DNA of 64,000 nucleotides from Mycolicibacterium aubagnense (GCF_010730955.1 NZ_AP022577.1:3658001-3722000), one strand, 5' to 3'; shown: positions 1 to 10,736, counted from the first letter of the stretch. The notes: a model not told the origin generated them from the letters alone. Numbers and translations are program-made.

Positions 1-537
1 GACAGCGGGTTTGTGGTCGGACACCGGCACCGGCGCGACGTTCTCGGTGACCACCGGCGGCACGAGCGGCGGCATCGGTTTCGGCACCTTGACCACCACG
101 CGGTGTGAAAGCTGTTGGGGTACAGGGCTTCCCGCGGGAAGACTGACATCCAGCCAGACGGTGGCGCGTTGGCCCGGGCCGAGATTGTTCGTGCTGATCC
201 GGGTGCCCATGGTCCGGGTCCAGTAGGCCAGCCCTGCGCCGGACAGTTGCAGCAGCGGGCCGGCCGGACCCATGACCGATACCGAATCCACCGTCACCGG
301 CTCGGGCGAGGAATTGGTCAGCAGCAGTTCGTACGCCAGGTGGACACGGCCGTCGGTGGCCGGAACCGCGATGGGCGCGGCGACGACGTCGGCCAGGACC
401 GGGGTCACGATCGGCGCGGTGGACTCGGTGGAACTGGTTGGTGGAGAGGATGTTTCAGCCGATTTCGGTGCCGGCGTGCACGACGTCAGGGTGGCGGCGA
501 GCACGAGCGCCGTCGCCAGCCGACTAGCCGGTGTCAT
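1..537 (-). CDS. Exported lipoprotein, 3' part cut by window edge
   Basis: The frame opens with ATG at 537 and stays open to base 1, so the C-terminus lies outside the window. The N-terminus has a signal peptide ending in a lipobox-like LTSC (Cys about residue 19), then a Ser/Thr/Pro-rich linker. A beta-rich segment follows (about residues 50-130) that resembles the N-terminal domain of some actinobacterial M23-type exported proteins. No catalytic motif is visible in the part present, so the function is unknown. It overlaps the end of the upstream membrane-protein gene by 14 bases, suggesting co-transcription and translational coupling. Seen: lipobox and open frame. Inferred: surface lipoprotein. 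Confidence 0.7.
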   Translation of the reverse strand, partial: MTPASRLATALVLAATLTSCTPAPKSAETSSPPTSSTESTAPIVTPVLADVVAAPIAVPATDGRVHLAYELLLTNSSPEPVTVDSVSVMGPAGPLLQLSGAGLAYWTRTMGTRISTNNLGPGQRATVWLDVSLPAGSPVPQQLSHRVVVKVPKPMPPLVPPVVTENVAPVPVSDHKPAV

Positions 538-1696
538 GCGGCGTCTCGGGGGCGTCGGGTACCGAACCCCGGAAGTCCGGACCGCCGGAAGCGGTATCGG
601 TGGTGTCGGGGTCGAAGTCCTTCTCGGTGCGGAACAGGATGAAGAACACCACCCAGCCGATCGCCGAGATGAAGATCCAGCTGACCAAGCGATAGATCAG
701 CATGGTCGAGATCGCGGCCGCGAGTGTCATGCCGCTGGACACCAGGCCGGGCACCAGCACCGCCTCGACGACCAGCAGCCCGCCCGGCATCAGCGGAATC
801 GCTCCGACCGCGCGGGCGGCGGCATACGCGACGGTCAGACCCGCCAGCGACGGATGGCCGCCCGTGGCGTAGGCCGCGCAGGCCAGGCACGCGACGTCGG
901 CGACCCAGTTGAACAGCGACCAGCTGAACGCGACCGTCAGCGTCCGGCGGCTCAGACTCACCGATTCCAGCTGCGCCAGGGTGCGGCGCCAGCCGTCCAG
1001 TCCGGTGTCGGCCGGCTTGCCACGCAACGAGTTGAACCAGGACAGCAGCCGGACCCCGATGCCGTCGATCTGCTGCGGGTTGGCCGCGACGGTTTGCGCC
1101 AGCACCAGCAGTGCCAGGAAACCGCCGATGGTGAAGATCAGCGACAGGGGGTTCTTGCTCGCGCCGAGCAGGACCGCGCCACCCAGCCCCAGGAGGGCCA
1201 GCCCAACCACCTGCAGCGCCCCGGACATCACCAGCTGCCATGACGCCACCAACGGCGAGGCGCCCCACAGCCGCTGCTGGCGGTACACGAAGGTGGCCGA
1301 GAGCACCGGGCCACCGGGCAGCGTGGTGGACAGTGCGTTGCCGGCGTAGAACGCTGCTTCGGACCGCCACTGCTTGACCTGGACGCCGGCCGACCGGAGC
1401 AGGGTGCGCTGGATCTGCGCGAAGCTGTGCATGGAGGCCAGCGCCGCGACGGCCGCCGCGGCGACCCACCACCACGTCGCCGACAGCAGGCTGAGCCACG
1501 CCTTGGCCAGCTGCTCCCACACCATCACGACCTCGATGGTCAGCACGGCGACGGCGATGCCGATCAGAACCCAGCGCAGCCACCAGTACTTGCCGCGCAC
1601 CCGAACCGGCCGCGGGCGGGCCGCACCGCGCCGGCAAGCCATCCACGGGCCGCGGCGGCGGGCCGTCATTGGGCCTGGCGCAGCCTCGTTCGACAT
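524..1696 (-). CDS. Lysylphosphatidylglycerol synthase TM-region family (YbhN/UPF0104) membrane protein, Rv0204c-like
   Basis: A 390-residue polytopic membrane protein. A basic N-terminus (MSNEAAPGPMTARRRGP) is followed by about eight hydrophobic segments. The late segment around PLMPGGLLVVEAVLVPGL is typical of the LPG-synthase membrane-domain/YbhN family. No aminoacyl-transfer domain is fused to it. A longer frame begins at 1771, but the ATG at 1696 is chosen because the upstream extension is basic and shadow-like. It is divergent from the AI-2E transporter gene, with about 98 bases between them, and lies next to mmpL3, as in the mycobacterial Rv0204c-Rv0206c neighbourhood. Exact substrate unknown; lipid transport or flipping is only an inference from the family. 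Confidence 0.8.
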   Translation of the reverse strand: MSNEAAPGPMTARRRGPWMACRRGAARPRPVRVRGKYWWLRWVLIGIAVAVLTIEVVMVWEQLAKAWLSLLSATWWWVAAAAVAALASMHSFAQIQRTLLRSAGVQVKQWRSEAAFYAGNALSTTLPGGPVLSATFVYRQQRLWGASPLVASWQLVMSGALQVVGLALLGLGGAVLLGASKNPLSLIFTIGGFLALLVLAQTVAANPQQIDGIGVRLLSWFNSLRGKPADTGLDGWRRTLAQLESVSLSRRTLTVAFSWSLFNWVADVACLACAAYATGGHPSLAGLTVAYAAARAVGAIPLMPGGLLVVEAVLVPGLVSSGMTLAAAISTMLIYRLVSWIFISAIGWVVFFILFRTEKDFDPDTTDTASGGPDFRGSVPDAPETPHDTG

Positions 1697-1794
1697 CCAC
1701 GTAGCGTATCCGGCGTGTCGTGGGCGGCGCGCCGTGTGCGGTAGGCAGTGCCAACGATCCCGCGGTGTCATCGCACGGCGCTACGCTGGCGCCC

Positions 1795-2967
1795 ATGTCG
1801 CATGCCCACGAAGCGGTCGATCCGGTGGTACGCAAGGCCGCAGCCTGGTCATGGCGATTGTTGGCGATCTTCGGTGCAGTGCTCGCCGCGTTGTGGGTGG
1901 TCACCAAGCTCGAAGTCATCGTGGTGCCGGTGCTGCTGGCGACCCTGGCCACGGCGTTCCTGTTGCCCGCCGTCGATATGTTGGCCCGGCGCGGACTCCC
2001 GCGCGGTGCGGCCGTCGCGGTGATGCTGCTCAGCTCCATCGTGGTGATGGGCGGCATCCTGACGTTCGTCGTCTCCCAGTTCATCGACGGGGCTCCGGCG
2101 CTCGTGGACCAGGTCGCCAGAAGCATCGACGGCGCGCGCAAATGGTTGACCGAAGGCCCGATCCTGCATCTGAGCAGCGACCAGATCAACAGCGTCGGCC
2201 AAACCGCCATCGACGCCCTGAAGAACAATCAGTCCAGGCTGACCAGCGGGGTGTTCTCCACTGCCGGCGCGCTGACCGAGATCATCACCGGCCTGCTGCT
2301 CACTCTCTTCACCCTGATCTTCCTGCTGCACGGCGGGCGCGACATCTACGCCTTCGTTACCAAGATCGTCCCGGCCTCGGTCCGGGACCGCGTGCGGGAC
2401 GCCGGCCGGGCGGGGTTCGGCTCCCTGATCGGGTACGTCCGCGCGACGTTCGTGGTGGCGATGGTCGACGCCGTCGGCATCGGCACCGGGCTGGCGATCA
2501 TGGGCGTGCCGCTGGCGCTCCCGCTGGCATCACTGGTGTTCCTGGGCGCGTTCGTGCCGCTGGTCGGTGCCGTGCTGACCGGTTTCGTGGCCGTGGTGGT
2601 GGCCCTGATCGCCAAAGGCTGGATCTACGCACTGATCGCGCTCGGCCTGATCATCGCGGTGCAACAACTGGAAGCCCATGTGCTGCAACCGATCGTGATG
2701 GGCCGCGCGGTGTCCGTCCACCCGCTCGCCGTCGTGCTGGCCATCGCCGGCGGCGGCGTCACCGCCGGCATCATCGGCGCGCTGATCGCGGTACCCATCG
2801 TCGCGTTCCTCAACAGCGCCATCCGGGTGCTGATCGCCACCGATCCGGAGGCGACAGAGGCCGAGCAACTGGTCAAAGCCGGTTCTGTCGCCGCCGCGGC
2901 GGTGTCGCCGGGGGGACTGCCGCCTGCTACAGACGGCCCTCCCGGCGCAGCAGATCCTGAGCGCTGA
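1795..2967 (+). CDS. AI-2E family transporter (PerM/YdiK-like), Rv0205-like
   Basis: A 390-residue membrane protein of the AI-2E transporter (UPF0118/PerM) family. Two hydrophobic segments come early (about residues 20-90), then a long soluble stretch (about 95-160), then a C-terminal cluster of five or six membrane segments. The late signature around [20 protein letters not shown] is diagnostic for the family. ATG at 1795 (MSHAHEAVD) is preferred to an upstream ATG at 1720. The last 41 bases overlap the end of convergent mmpL3. In mycobacteria this gene commonly neighbours mmpL3. Substrate unknown; the family includes exporters and ion antiporters. Confidence 0.88.
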   Translation: MSHAHEAVDPVVRKAAAWSWRLLAIFGAVLAALWVVTKLEVIVVPVLLATLATAFLLPAVDMLARRGLPRGAAVAVMLLSSIVVMGGILTFVVSQFIDGAPALVDQVARSIDGARKWLTEGPILHLSSDQINSVGQTAIDALKNNQSRLTSGVFSTAGALTEIITGLLLTLFTLIFLLHGGRDIYAFVTKIVPASVRDRVRDAGRAGFGSLIGYVRATFVVAMVDAVGIGTGLAIMGVPLALPLASLVFLGAFVPLVGAVLTGFVAVVVALIAKGWIYALIALGLIIAVQQLEAHVLQPIVMGRAVSVHPLAVVLAIAGGGVTAGIIGALIAVPIVAFLNSAIRVLIATDPEATEAEQLVKAGSVAAAAVSPGGLPPATDGPPGAADPER

Positions 2968-5914
2968 CCCCGCCGCCGGTACCGCGACGCTGGGTCTGCT
3001 CGGTGTCGATCTTCTCGGTGGCATCCGGCGCATCGGCCGGCTGGGCGCGGAACGCCGTGGTCGGCTCGTTGCCCTCGCCCGGCGCGTCTGACGGGGTCTG
3101 AATCTGCGGCCCGGAGGCGCTGATGTTGCCCCGCAGCTGCCCGAGCCACGACTCGATCTCCCGGTTACCGGTGTCGTCCTGGCCTGTGTCGGCCGGCCGG
3201 GCGACACCGCCCGGCGCACGGAACGCGGTGGTGGCGGGGTCGGCCTGACGGAACGCGGTGGTTGCCGCGTCGCCGACGGCGGTGGCGGGCGGCGTCGGGT
3301 CCCCGTTCTGCGGGGTGACGGCGCGAGTCACGTTCGACACCACGTTGCGGAAGGCGCCCTTGGCGGCGCTGAATCGCGTGGTCGCCGGCTCAGCGGACGG
3401 AGCCGACGGCGCGGGCGGGGCCTGCGGAGCCGGTGGTTGCGGGGGAGCGCTCGGCATCCGGTTGGTCGGAGCCTGGCTCGGCGGCTGTGGCTGACCGGGG
3501 ACGATCCGGGTCGGAACGGCGCGCTGGCCGGCGGCCGGATGCGTCGGATCGTGCGGCGGACGGACCGGGGCACCCGAACCGACGAGGGCGCGCGGGTCTT
3601 CGGGGTCGCGGACCGCGGGACGCTTGCGCTCGTCGGGCAGCTCGGTCTCGCCGAGGCCCAGCTTCTGCTGGATGCGCTTCATCCACAGCGGCGCCCACCA
3701 GCAGTCGTCGCCGAGCAGCTTCATGACGGCCGGCACCAGGAACATCCGGATGACGGTGGCGTCCAGGAGCAGTGCGATCAGCAGGCCGAAGGCGAGGTAC
3801 TTCATCACGACGAGGTCGGAGAACGCGAACGCGGCGACGACGACGGCCAGCACCAGTGCGGCACCGGTGATCAGTCGACCTGTGGTCGCGGTACCGATCC
3901 GGATGGCCTCGGCGGTGGACATACCGCGTTCGCGGGCCTCCACCATGCGGGACACCAGGAAGACCTCGTAGTCGGTGGACAGACCCCAGATCACCGCGAT
4001 GATCAGACCGATCATCGGCGCCAACAGGGGCTGTGGCGTGTAGTTCAGCAACCCGGAACCGTGTCCGGCATCGACGAACATCCAGGTCAGGATGCCCATG
4101 GTCGAGCCCAGCGTCAGGGCGCTCATCAATGCGGCCTTGATGGGCAGCACCAGCGAACCGAACGCCAGGAACATCAGGATCGTGGTGGTCACCACCAGGA
4201 GCACCGACATCAGCGGCAGCTTCTCGAACAGCGTGCTGATGCTGTCCTGTGCCAGTGCCGGGGTGCCACCGACCATCACCGTCAGGCCGTGCGGTGCTTG
4301 CAGCGCACGAAGCTCGTTGAGCTTCTGGTCCACGTCATTGGAGTTGACCAGCGCGTTTTGCAGAACGCGTACGGAGGGGTCGGCGGTCTTACCGTCCCGT
4401 TCTGACCACATTTTGGACTTGTCGTTCTCGGGCGTGACGAATCCGCTGATCGTTGCGGCGTTCGCCTTGACCTGCGCGATCTGCTGATCGGTGACGGGCT
4501 GGCCGTTGTCACTCTTGATCACCAGGGTCAGTGGGTCGGTGCGGAAGCCGGGGAAGGTCTTGTCGAACTCTTCCTGAGCCATGCGCACGGCATTGTCCGG
4601 CGGCAGGTACTTCTCGCTGAGGCCGCCGAGCGCCAGCTGGCCGATCGGGATCACCAGCAGGATCATCGCGACGACGATCGGCATGGCGAAGGCCAGCGGT
4701 CGCTTCATCACGACGTTGACGAGCCGGCCCCAGAAGCCCTTCTCGACCTCTTCACGGGTCTTGGTCTTCTGGGTCTTCTCGGCGAACCAGTCGATGATCT
4801 TGCGCGAGAACGGCCAATTGGCCAGGAACGGCACCTTCAACAGGGTGCGCACGCCCAAGGCGTCGACGTTCGGGCCCAGGATGCCCAGTACCGCCGGCAG
4901 CACGGTGTTCGACAGGAACGCGGCCAACAGCACCGACGCGATGATCGCGTAGGTGATGGACCGCAGGAAACCGAGTGGGATCAACAGCAGCGGGAGCGAC
5001 GACGCGACGATGATCACGGCGGAGAACGCCACAGTGCGGCCCGAGGTCATGACGGATCTTCGAACCGCGGCCTCGACGTCGTAGCCGTCGGCCAGTTCTT
5101 CTCGGAACCGGCTCACGATGAACAGGCCGTAGTCGATGGCGATACCGAAGCCCATCATCGTCACGACGGGTTGCGCGAAGAAGTGCACGGGCCCGAATTC
5201 CGCGGTGAGACGCAGGATGCCGAGCGCGCCGCCGATGGTCAGACCGCCGATGATGGCCGGCAGGGCGGCTGCGATGGCACCGCCGAACACGAAGAAGAGG
5301 ACGACGGCGACCAGCGGCACGATGGCGAACTCGGCGCGCTTCTGGTCGGTACCGATCGTGCCGGTCAGTTCGCTGGCCAGCGGTTCCATGCCGGCCAGCT
5401 TGATGTTTCCGCCGTTGACCTTGCGCAGGTCAGGCGCGACCGCCTGGTAGTTCTTCAGAATCGAGTCATCGTCGTCACCGGCGATCGGGATGGTGACGAA
5501 GGTGTGCTTGAGGTCGGCGGTCTTCATCGCCTGGACTTTGGCGCCGACCGGTGTGGTCGGGTCGACGTTCGGTGCCTTCAACCAACCGACCCACTGCAGG
5601 ACCTTGTCCTTGTGGTCGCTGACGAAGGAGTCGAGCTCGCCGGCGACCTTCTTCTGCCAGGCCGGGTCGGTGACCTTGCCGTCGTTGGGTGGGGTCAGGA
5701 TGGCCACCACCAGGCTGTTGCGGTCACGGCCGTACGCCTTGTCGGCCAGCACCGAGGCCTGCACCGACTGGCTTTCCTCGTTGTAATAGCCACTTTGTGT
5801 GACATGCTCGCCCAGGCTGGACCCGTATACGGCGCCACCTAGGCACAGTGCGACCATGACTCCGATCACTATGTATCGGAATCGGTACACCGTTCGACCC
5901 CACCAGGCGAACAC
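2927..5914 (-). CDS. mmpL3: MmpL3 trehalose monomycolate flippase (RND superfamily)
   Basis: A 995-residue RND transporter that moves trehalose monomycolate across the inner membrane for mycolic-acid outer membrane assembly; the essential MmpL3 of mycobacteria. TM1 begins within the first 20 residues. Two large periplasmic domains follow TM1 and TM7. The paired Asp-Tyr proton-relay motifs are present at about D261-Y262 (AIDYGLF) and D648-Y649 (STDYEVF), matching the known D256/Y257 and D645/Y646 pairs of M. smegmatis. The C-terminal 230 residues are a long Pro/Ala-rich cytoplasmic tail with repeated TTAFR units. The start is GTG at 5914 with an AGGAG ribosome binding site just upstream. Neighbours (NYN protein, trmB) match the Rv0206c-Rv0208c arrangement. 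Confidence 0.97.
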   Translation of the reverse strand: MFAWWGRTVYRFRYIVIGVMVALCLGGAVYGSSLGEHVTQSGYYNEESQSVQASVLADKAYGRDRNSLVVAILTPPNDGKVTDPAWQKKVAGELDSFVSDHKDKVLQWVGWLKAPNVDPTTPVGAKVQAMKTADLKHTFVTIPIAGDDDDSILKNYQAVAPDLRKVNGGNIKLAGMEPLASELTGTIGTDQKRAEFAIVPLVAVVLFFVFGGAIAAALPAIIGGLTIGGALGILRLTAEFGPVHFFAQPVVTMMGFGIAIDYGLFIVSRFREELADGYDVEAAVRRSVMTSGRTVAFSAVIIVASSLPLLLIPLGFLRSITYAIIASVLLAAFLSNTVLPAVLGILGPNVDALGVRTLLKVPFLANWPFSRKIIDWFAEKTQKTKTREEVEKGFWGRLVNVVMKRPLAFAMPIVVAMILLVIPIGQLALGGLSEKYLPPDNAVRMAQEEFDKTFPGFRTDPLTLVIKSDNGQPVTDQQIAQVKANAATISGFVTPENDKSKMWSERDGKTADPSVRVLQNALVNSNDVDQKLNELRALQAPHGLTVMVGGTPALAQDSISTLFEKLPLMSVLLVVTTTILMFLAFGSLVLPIKAALMSALTLGSTMGILTWMFVDAGHGSGLLNYTPQPLLAPMIGLIIAVIWGLSTDYEVFLVSRMVEARERGMSTAEAIRIGTATTGRLITGAALVLAVVVAAFAFSDLVVMKYLAFGLLIALLLDATVIRMFLVPAVMKLLGDDCWWAPLWMKRIQQKLGLGETELPDERKRPAVRDPEDPRALVGSGAPVRPPHDPTHPAAGQRAVPTRIVPGQPQPPSQAPTNRMPSAPPQPPAPQAPPAPSAPSAEPATTRFSAAKGAFRNVVSNVTRAVTPQNGDPTPPATAVGDAATTAFRQADPATTAFRAPGGVARPADTGQDDTGNREIESWLGQLRGNISASGPQIQTPSDAPGEGNEPTTAFRAQPADAPDATEKIDTEQTQRRGTGGGVSAQDLLRREGRL

Positions 5915-5933
5915 GTCAGCTCCTCACGATTAT

Positions 5934-5953
5934 CTGCATAAAGTCCTGCATAA
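5934..5953 (-). promoter_or_regulatory. Direct repeat CTGCATAA x2 in the mmpL3 leader
   Basis: CTGCATAA occurs at 5934-5941 and again at 5946-5953, a 12-base period, 20-40 bases upstream of the mmpL3 GTG. On the coding strand this reads as two copies of TTATGCAG. The intergenic region is short (86 bases) and AT-rich compared with its surroundings. The repeat may be a regulator site, or part of the core promoter with TTATGC acting as a -10-like element. No known regulator is assigned. Confidence 0.4.
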
Positions 5954-6000
5954 GTTGTTTGCCATTTTTGGCCGGCGCACACGTCATCTGTAGTTTTTTC

Positions 6001-6726
6001 CTAAACGCGCGAGCTCAGCAGCGCGGACAACGGCCGGAAGGGCTGCAGCCACGCGCCCTGATCAGGCAGCGAATCCAGGCCGATTCGCGGCAGCGGCTCC
6101 CGGAAGACACCAGGGATGTCTTCCAGGTCGACGAAGTCCAAGGTATCCGACGCTAACGCCCAACTGGCATGTTCGCGAAATCCGACCACGGTCGCGGGAG
6201 TGCCGTCGTGGGCGATGTCTTCCAGCGGTTGACGGAACGCCTGGCCGTCGGCCGAGGCCACATAGATGCCGGCCAGACCCTCGCTGCGGCGCAGCGCGAT
6301 GTGCGCCAGCATGTCGCTGTCGACGTCGCTGCCCTCGTCCAGTTTGGGCTTGGCGAACACCGCGAAACCGACGTTGCGCAGTGCCTCGACCCACGGCCGC
6401 ACGACATCGGCGCTACCAGGGGCGATGTTGGTGAAGACGGTCGCTTCGGGTTCCAGGGACACCGGCGCCTGGTCGGGCCGCCGACTGGCCGCGATCTCGC
6501 CGGTACGGGCCAGCAGCCAGCGGCCCAGCGCGTCGAATCGCGGCCGGTGCGCGGCCGTCGGACGGCCGCCGAGGATCGACCCGAGGCCCATGTCCAGGTT
6601 CGGCGCGTCCCAGACGAGCAGCACGCGGTGCGGCCGCGGACCCGGCGGCGGGGCCGCCGGGTAGGGCTTGGCCTGTGGGATGGCCTGCGGCACGGCCTGT
6701 GGAAAGGCCTCAGTGGTGGTGGTCAC
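6001..6726 (-). CDS. NYN-domain (PIN-like) RNase-fold protein, Rv0207c-like
   Basis: A 241-residue protein with a Pro/Ala-rich N-terminus, then a NYN/PIN-like fold. This starts at the hydrophobic strand VLLVWDAPNLDM (conserved first Asp of the nuclease centre). A further acidic site follows at DEGSDVDSDML (about residue 140), and IYVASADGQAFR supplies the late Asp. This is the acidic constellation expected of metal-dependent ribonuclease-type NYN domains. The start is GTG at 6726, directly abutting the trmB stop codon, so the two are in one transcript with mmpL3 downstream. Molecular target unknown. Confidence 0.82.
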   Translation of the reverse strand: MTTTTEAFPQAVPQAIPQAKPYPAAPPPGPRPHRVLLVWDAPNLDMGLGSILGGRPTAAHRPRFDALGRWLLARTGEIAASRRPDQAPVSLEPEATVFTNIAPGSADVVRPWVEALRNVGFAVFAKPKLDEGSDVDSDMLAHIALRRSEGLAGIYVASADGQAFRQPLEDIAHDGTPATVVGFREHASWALASDTLDFVDLEDIPGVFREPLPRIGLDSLPDQGAWLQPFRPLSALLSSRV

Positions 6727-7527
6727 CTACAGCCTTTCCCAGATGAGCTCGGTGATGGGGCTGCCCATCCGCATGCCCCGCGCCTCGTATTTGGTGGTGG
6801 GCCGCCGCACCGAGATCGGCAGGTCGGCGTCGACTGACGTGCGGCGCAGCGTCGGCTCGGCGTCGCCCACCTCGGCGATCTGCACCGCGTAGTCCGCATG
6901 GTCGGTGGCCGCGTGCAGGATGCCGCCGGGCCTCAGGCGGCTGGAGATCAAGGCCACCGTCTCGGACTGCAGCAGCCGGCGCTTGTGATGGCGGGCCTTG
7001 GGCCAGGGATCGGGGAAGAACACGCGCACCGCCGTCAGGGTGCCCGGCGCGATCATGTGTTCCAGTACGTCGACGCCGTCGCCGCGGACGAATCTCACAT
7101 TGGTCAGGCCCGCCCGGTCGACGCCGCCGAGCAGTTGGGCCATGCCCTTGCGGTACACCTCGACGGCGATGACGTCCAGGTGCGGTTCCTCCTGCGCCAT
7201 GGCCAGCGTCGAGATGCCGGTGCCGCTGCCGATCTCCACCACGACCGGTGCGGTGCGCCCGAACCAGGCGGCGGTGTCGATCAGCGGGGCGGGTTCGCCG
7301 TCTTCGGAGCGGGCGACTTTGCCCAGCTCAGGCCAGCGGCGGTCCCAGGTGCTCTGCTGACCGGTCGACAGTGACGAGCGGCGGGACCGGAAGCTGGTCA
7401 CTCGACGGTGCTGGTGGGCGGCGGCGGTTTGTGGCGGCGGGGTGGCGGTGGATTCGGCCGCTGCCGCGCTGGCCGACGACGCAGCGTCGTCCTCGCGCTG
7501 GGCATACATCCGTCCATCGTCTCTCAT
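6727..7527 (-). CDS. trmB: tRNA (guanine-N7-)-methyltransferase TrmB
   Basis: A 266-residue SAM-dependent methyltransferase that forms m7G46 in tRNA. The SAM-binding motif VVVEIGSGTGISTL sits near residue 90. The family signature VFFPDPWPKARHHKRRL, containing the catalytic/tRNA-binding region, comes about residue 175. A C-terminal block TKYEARG is typical of TrmB. The frame runs on upstream to 7860, but the homologous protein begins near MRDDGRMYAQ, so ATG at 7527 is used (ATG at 7509 is the alternative). The N-terminal 60 residues are low-complexity and basic. First gene of the trmB-NYN-mmpL3 run. Confidence 0.93.
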   Translation of the reverse strand: MRDDGRMYAQREDDAASSASAAAAESTATPPPQTAAAHQHRRVTSFRSRRSSLSTGQQSTWDRRWPELGKVARSEDGEPAPLIDTAAWFGRTAPVVVEIGSGTGISTLAMAQEEPHLDVIAVEVYRKGMAQLLGGVDRAGLTNVRFVRGDGVDVLEHMIAPGTLTAVRVFFPDPWPKARHHKRRLLQSETVALISSRLRPGGILHAATDHADYAVQIAEVGDAEPTLRRTSVDADLPISVRRPTTKYEARGMRMGSPITELIWERL

Positions 7528-7636
7528 CCGGCTGTGAGAGCCCGCATCGTGGTGCAGATTGATACCCAACAGTTGCCTGGAAAACGGCGTCGGTCGCACC
7601 CGCGCCGAGGTGCGACGATGGCATCTGGGGGATGGG

Positions 7637-8632
7637 GTGTCTGGGGAAATTTGGCAGCGGTTCACGGCGGCGCTGGAGGGGTTGGCGGCGGACGTTCCGG
7701 CCCTGGCGCGCGTCGTTCCCGGGACAGATAGCGGTGATGCTGCCGGCCGGTATCGGGCGATTCGTGCGGCTCTGGCTGAAATCGCTTTGGCGGCAACAGA
7801 ATCGGATGACGACCGGGTGTCGCGGTGGTTGACATCCGATACGACGGCGGCCCTGGTCACCGCTGCGGCAACAGCGGCGCTGGAAGCCGACGGCCTCGTC
7901 GTCGACCGCGGGATGGACGCCGACGAACATCTGCGACGGGCCGTGCGTTGGCGCCGCTATGGCCGTCGCACCACCGATGACCTGCACCGCAGCTGCGCCG
8001 CGGACATCAGCCGCGGCTCTTTGCGGCTGTTCGCACAGTCCGGTTCGGGACGGGTGATGTCCCGCCTGGAACTGCAGCGGGCCCGGCTGGATCTGGTCCG
8101 CGACGCCCGCCGGCGATTCGACAGGCTGCGGGCCGACCTGCTTGCCCGCGTGCCGTCCGGCCGCGACGACGCCGGGGGTTTCGAGGCCGAGGTTCGTCGT
8201 CGGCTGGCCGGGGTGGCGAGTGACATTCGCGACGAGACCGACGTTGCGGTGGGTGTCTGCAGGCCAGCGGAACGGTGGCCGGTGGCCGACGTCCCCGCGC
8301 CGGCGCTGGCCCAGCGGCCGGACGAGATGTGGTTGGGCACCGTACTGGGCGCGGGTTTCGGCCTGGGTGCGGCATTGGGGCTGGCCAGAGTGGCCGCCGG
8401 GCTGACCGGGGTGCCCGACGGGATCGGCGGGGCACTGGGATTGGCGCTGGGCCTGACGCTGACCGTGGCAGTCATCGGAGTCCGCGCTCGTCTGCATCGT
8501 CGGGCCGTGCTGGAACGGTGGGTCGTCGCGACCGTCACGGCGGCGCGGCAGGCGTGTGAAGAGGAACTGGCTTACCGGTTACTGGAGGCGCAGGCAGGTA
8601 TGGCGTCGGCACATCACAAAACGAAAAATTGA
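7637..8632 (+). CDS. Conserved mycobacterial protein with two C-terminal membrane segments, Rv0209-like
   Basis: About 331 residues. The first 230 are soluble, helical and Arg/Asp-rich. Two Gly/Ala-rich hydrophobic segments follow (WLGTVLGAGFGLGAALGL and GGALGLALGLTLTVAVIGV), then a short basic cytoplasmic tail. No catalytic motif is recognised. Position between trmB and pckG matches Rv0209. The start is uncertain: GTG at 7637 is chosen for a purine-rich upstream stretch, while the open frame reaches 7559. Function unknown; probably an inner-membrane-anchored protein. Confidence 0.65.
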   Translation: MSGEIWQRFTAALEGLAADVPALARVVPGTDSGDAAGRYRAIRAALAEIALAATESDDDRVSRWLTSDTTAALVTAAATAALEADGLVVDRGMDADEHLRRAVRWRRYGRRTTDDLHRSCAADISRGSLRLFAQSGSGRVMSRLELQRARLDLVRDARRRFDRLRADLLARVPSGRDDAGGFEAEVRRRLAGVASDIRDETDVAVGVCRPAERWPVADVPAPALAQRPDEMWLGTVLGAGFGLGAALGLARVAAGLTGVPDGIGGALGLALGLTLTVAVIGVRARLHRRAVLERWVVATVTAARQACEEELAYRLLEAQAGMASAHHKTKN

Positions 8633-8807
8633 CCGATTTAGGAATTGTGCCGAGTGGACCTACCACGCTACTGACGGGTAACTCGTCTGTTGTGCGCCCT
8701 GGATGGTGGTACCAGCGGATTCGCCGACCGGTGATCGATCTTTCTGAATCGTTCTTGTGAGAGATCGGACAGCCGCCCGATTGTCCACTTGTATGTCACT
8801 CACGTTA

Positions 8808-8821
8808 ACCTCTAAAGAGGT
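8808..8821. promoter_or_regulatory. Inverted repeat ACCTCT-AA-AGAGGT in the pckG promoter region
   Basis: A perfect 6-base inverted repeat with a 2-base spacer lies 30-44 bases upstream of the pckG start. It is immediately followed by TATAGC, which could be a -10 element. The 219-base intergenic region before pckG contains no other gene. Such a compact dyad over a promoter is typical of a repressor operator; the regulator is not identifiable here. Confidence 0.4.
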
Positions 8822-8851
8822 ATAGCTGCGATTTGCGAGCAGGAGAATTTG

Positions 8852-10681
8852 ATGACCTCAGCGACCATTCCCGGTCTCGACGCCGCTCCGACCAATCACG
8901 CCGGGCTGCTCGCCTGGGTTCGTGAGGTTGCGGAGCTGACTCAGCCCGACCGGGTCATGTTCGCCGATGGCTCGGCCGAGGAGTACGACCGCCTCGCCGC
9001 CCAGCTCGTCGAGGCCGGCACCTTCCAGAAGCTGAACGAGGAGAAGCAGCCGAATTCCTATCTCGCGCTGTCGGATCCGTCGGACGTCGCCCGTGTCGAG
9101 TCGCGGACGTTCATCTGCTCGGAGCGCGAAGAGGACGCCGGCCCCACCAACAACTGGATGGCCCCGGCCGAGATGCGGTCCATCATGACCGACCTGTACC
9201 GCGGCAGCATGCGCGGGCGCACCATGTGGGTCGTCCCCTTCTGCATGGGCCCGCTGGATGCCGAGGACCCCAAGCTGGGTGTCGAGATCACCGACTCCGA
9301 GTACGTCGTCGTGTCGATGCGCACCATGACCCGCATGGGTGCGGCGGCGCTCGAGAAGATCGGCGACGACGGCTTCTTCGTCAAGGCGCTGCACTCCATC
9401 GGTGCGCCGCTGGAGCCCGGCCAGCAGGACGTGCCGTGGCCCTGCAACGAGACCAAGTACATCACCCACTTCCCCGAGACCCGCGAGATCATGAGCTACG
9501 GCTCGGGCTACGGCGGCAACGCGCTGCTGGGCAAGAAGTGCTACTCGCTGCGCATCGCCTCGGCCATGGCGCACGACGAGGGCTGGCTCGCCGAGCACAT
9601 GCTGATCCTCAAGCTGATCTCCCCGGAGAACAAGGCGTACTACATCGCCGCGGCGTTCCCGTCGGCCTGCGGTAAGACCAACCTCGCGATGCTGCAGCCC
9701 ACCATCCCGGGCTGGCGCGCCGAGACCGTCGGTGACGACATCGCCTGGATGCGGTTCGGCAAGGACGGCCGGCTGTACGCCGTCAACCCCGAGTTCGGCT
9801 TCTTCGGCGTCGCGCCGGGCACCAACTGGTCGTCGAACCCGAACGCCATGAAGACCATCGCCGCCGGCAACACCGTCTTCACCAACGTCGCCAAGACCGA
9901 CGATGGTGACGTCTGGTGGGAGGGCCTGGAAGGCGAGCCCGAGCACCTGATCGACTGGAAGGGTCAGGACTGGATCCTGCGGGAGACCGAGACCAAGGCC
10001 GCGCACCCGAACTCGCGCTACTGCACCCCGATCTCGCAGTGCCCGTCGGTCGCCCCCGAGTGGGACGACCCGCAGGGTGTGCCGATCTCGGCGATCCTGT
10101 TCGGCGGCCGCCGCAAGACCACGGTGCCGCTGGTCACTCAGGCCCGCGACTGGCAGCACGGTGTGTTCATCGGCGCCACCCTGGGCTCCGAGCAGACCGC
10201 CGCGGCCGAGGGCAAGGTCGGCACCGTGCGCCGCGACCCGATGGCCATGTTGCCGTTCCTGGGCTACCACGTCGGTGACTACTTCCAGCACTGGATCAAC
10301 ATCGGCAAGAATGCCGACGAGTCCAAGATGCCGAAGATCTTCTTCGTCAACTGGTTCCGCCGCGGCGACGACGGCCGTTTCCTGTGGCCGGGCTTCGGTG
10401 AGAACAGCCGCGTGCTGAAGTGGGCCATCGAGCGCATCGAGCACCAGGCCGAGGGTAAGAGCACGCCGATCGGCATCGTCCCCACCGCCGCGGACCTGGA
10501 CCTCGAGGGCCTGGATGTGAAGGCTGCCGACGTCGACGAGGCGCTGGCCGTCAACGTCGAGGAGTGGCGCAACGAGCTGCCGCTGATCGAAGAGTGGTTC
10601 GAGTTCGTCGGCGAGAAGCTGCCGACCGGCATCAAGGACGAGTTCGACGCCCTGAAGCACCGCTTGGCTGAAGAGAGCTAG
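8852..10681 (+). CDS. pckG: Phosphoenolpyruvate carboxykinase (GTP)
   Basis: A 609-residue cytosolic GTP-dependent PEPCK catalysing oxaloacetate + GTP to PEP + GDP + CO2, the gluconeogenic entry point needed for growth on fatty acids and sterols. The kinase/P-loop carries the hyper-reactive cysteine of the GTP class in [11 protein letters not shown] (Cys about 273). Other family blocks are [26 protein letters not shown] and the guanine-binding region [15 protein letters not shown]. The start is ATG at 8852 with AGGAG at 8841-8845; a TTG one codon earlier is unlikely. A hairpin terminator follows. It supports the many lipid-catabolic genes nearby. Confidence 0.98.
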   Translation: MTSATIPGLDAAPTNHAGLLAWVREVAELTQPDRVMFADGSAEEYDRLAAQLVEAGTFQKLNEEKQPNSYLALSDPSDVARVESRTFICSEREEDAGPTNNWMAPAEMRSIMTDLYRGSMRGRTMWVVPFCMGPLDAEDPKLGVEITDSEYVVVSMRTMTRMGAAALEKIGDDGFFVKALHSIGAPLEPGQQDVPWPCNETKYITHFPETREIMSYGSGYGGNALLGKKCYSLRIASAMAHDEGWLAEHMLILKLISPENKAYYIAAAFPSACGKTNLAMLQPTIPGWRAETVGDDIAWMRFGKDGRLYAVNPEFGFFGVAPGTNWSSNPNAMKTIAAGNTVFTNVAKTDDGDVWWEGLEGEPEHLIDWKGQDWILRETETKAAHPNSRYCTPISQCPSVAPEWDDPQGVPISAILFGGRRKTTVPLVTQARDWQHGVFIGATLGSEQTAAAEGKVGTVRRDPMAMLPFLGYHVGDYFQHWINIGKNADESKMPKIFFVNWFRRGDDGRFLWPGFGENSRVLKWAIERIEHQAEGKSTPIGIVPTAADLDLEGLDVKAADVDEALAVNVEEWRNELPLIEEWFEFVGEKLPTGIKDEFDALKHRLAEES

Positions 10682-10704
10682 GACTCTCCTCGCGCAAACA
10701 CACA

Positions 10705-10736
10705 GGCCCCCGTCTCCTCGGAGATCGGGGGTTTTG
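10705..10736 (+). terminator. Intrinsic-type terminator after pckG
   Basis: A G/C-rich stem CCCCCGTCTC / GAGATCGGGGG with a CTCG loop, followed by GTTTT, begins about 25 bases after the pckG stop. The stem plus short T-run fits a factor-independent terminator. Confidence 0.8.

Noticed and set aside
534..2228. 564-codon minus-strand frame
   Set aside because: Runs across two recognised genes in a third frame with Arg/Pro/Ala-rich nonsense composition.
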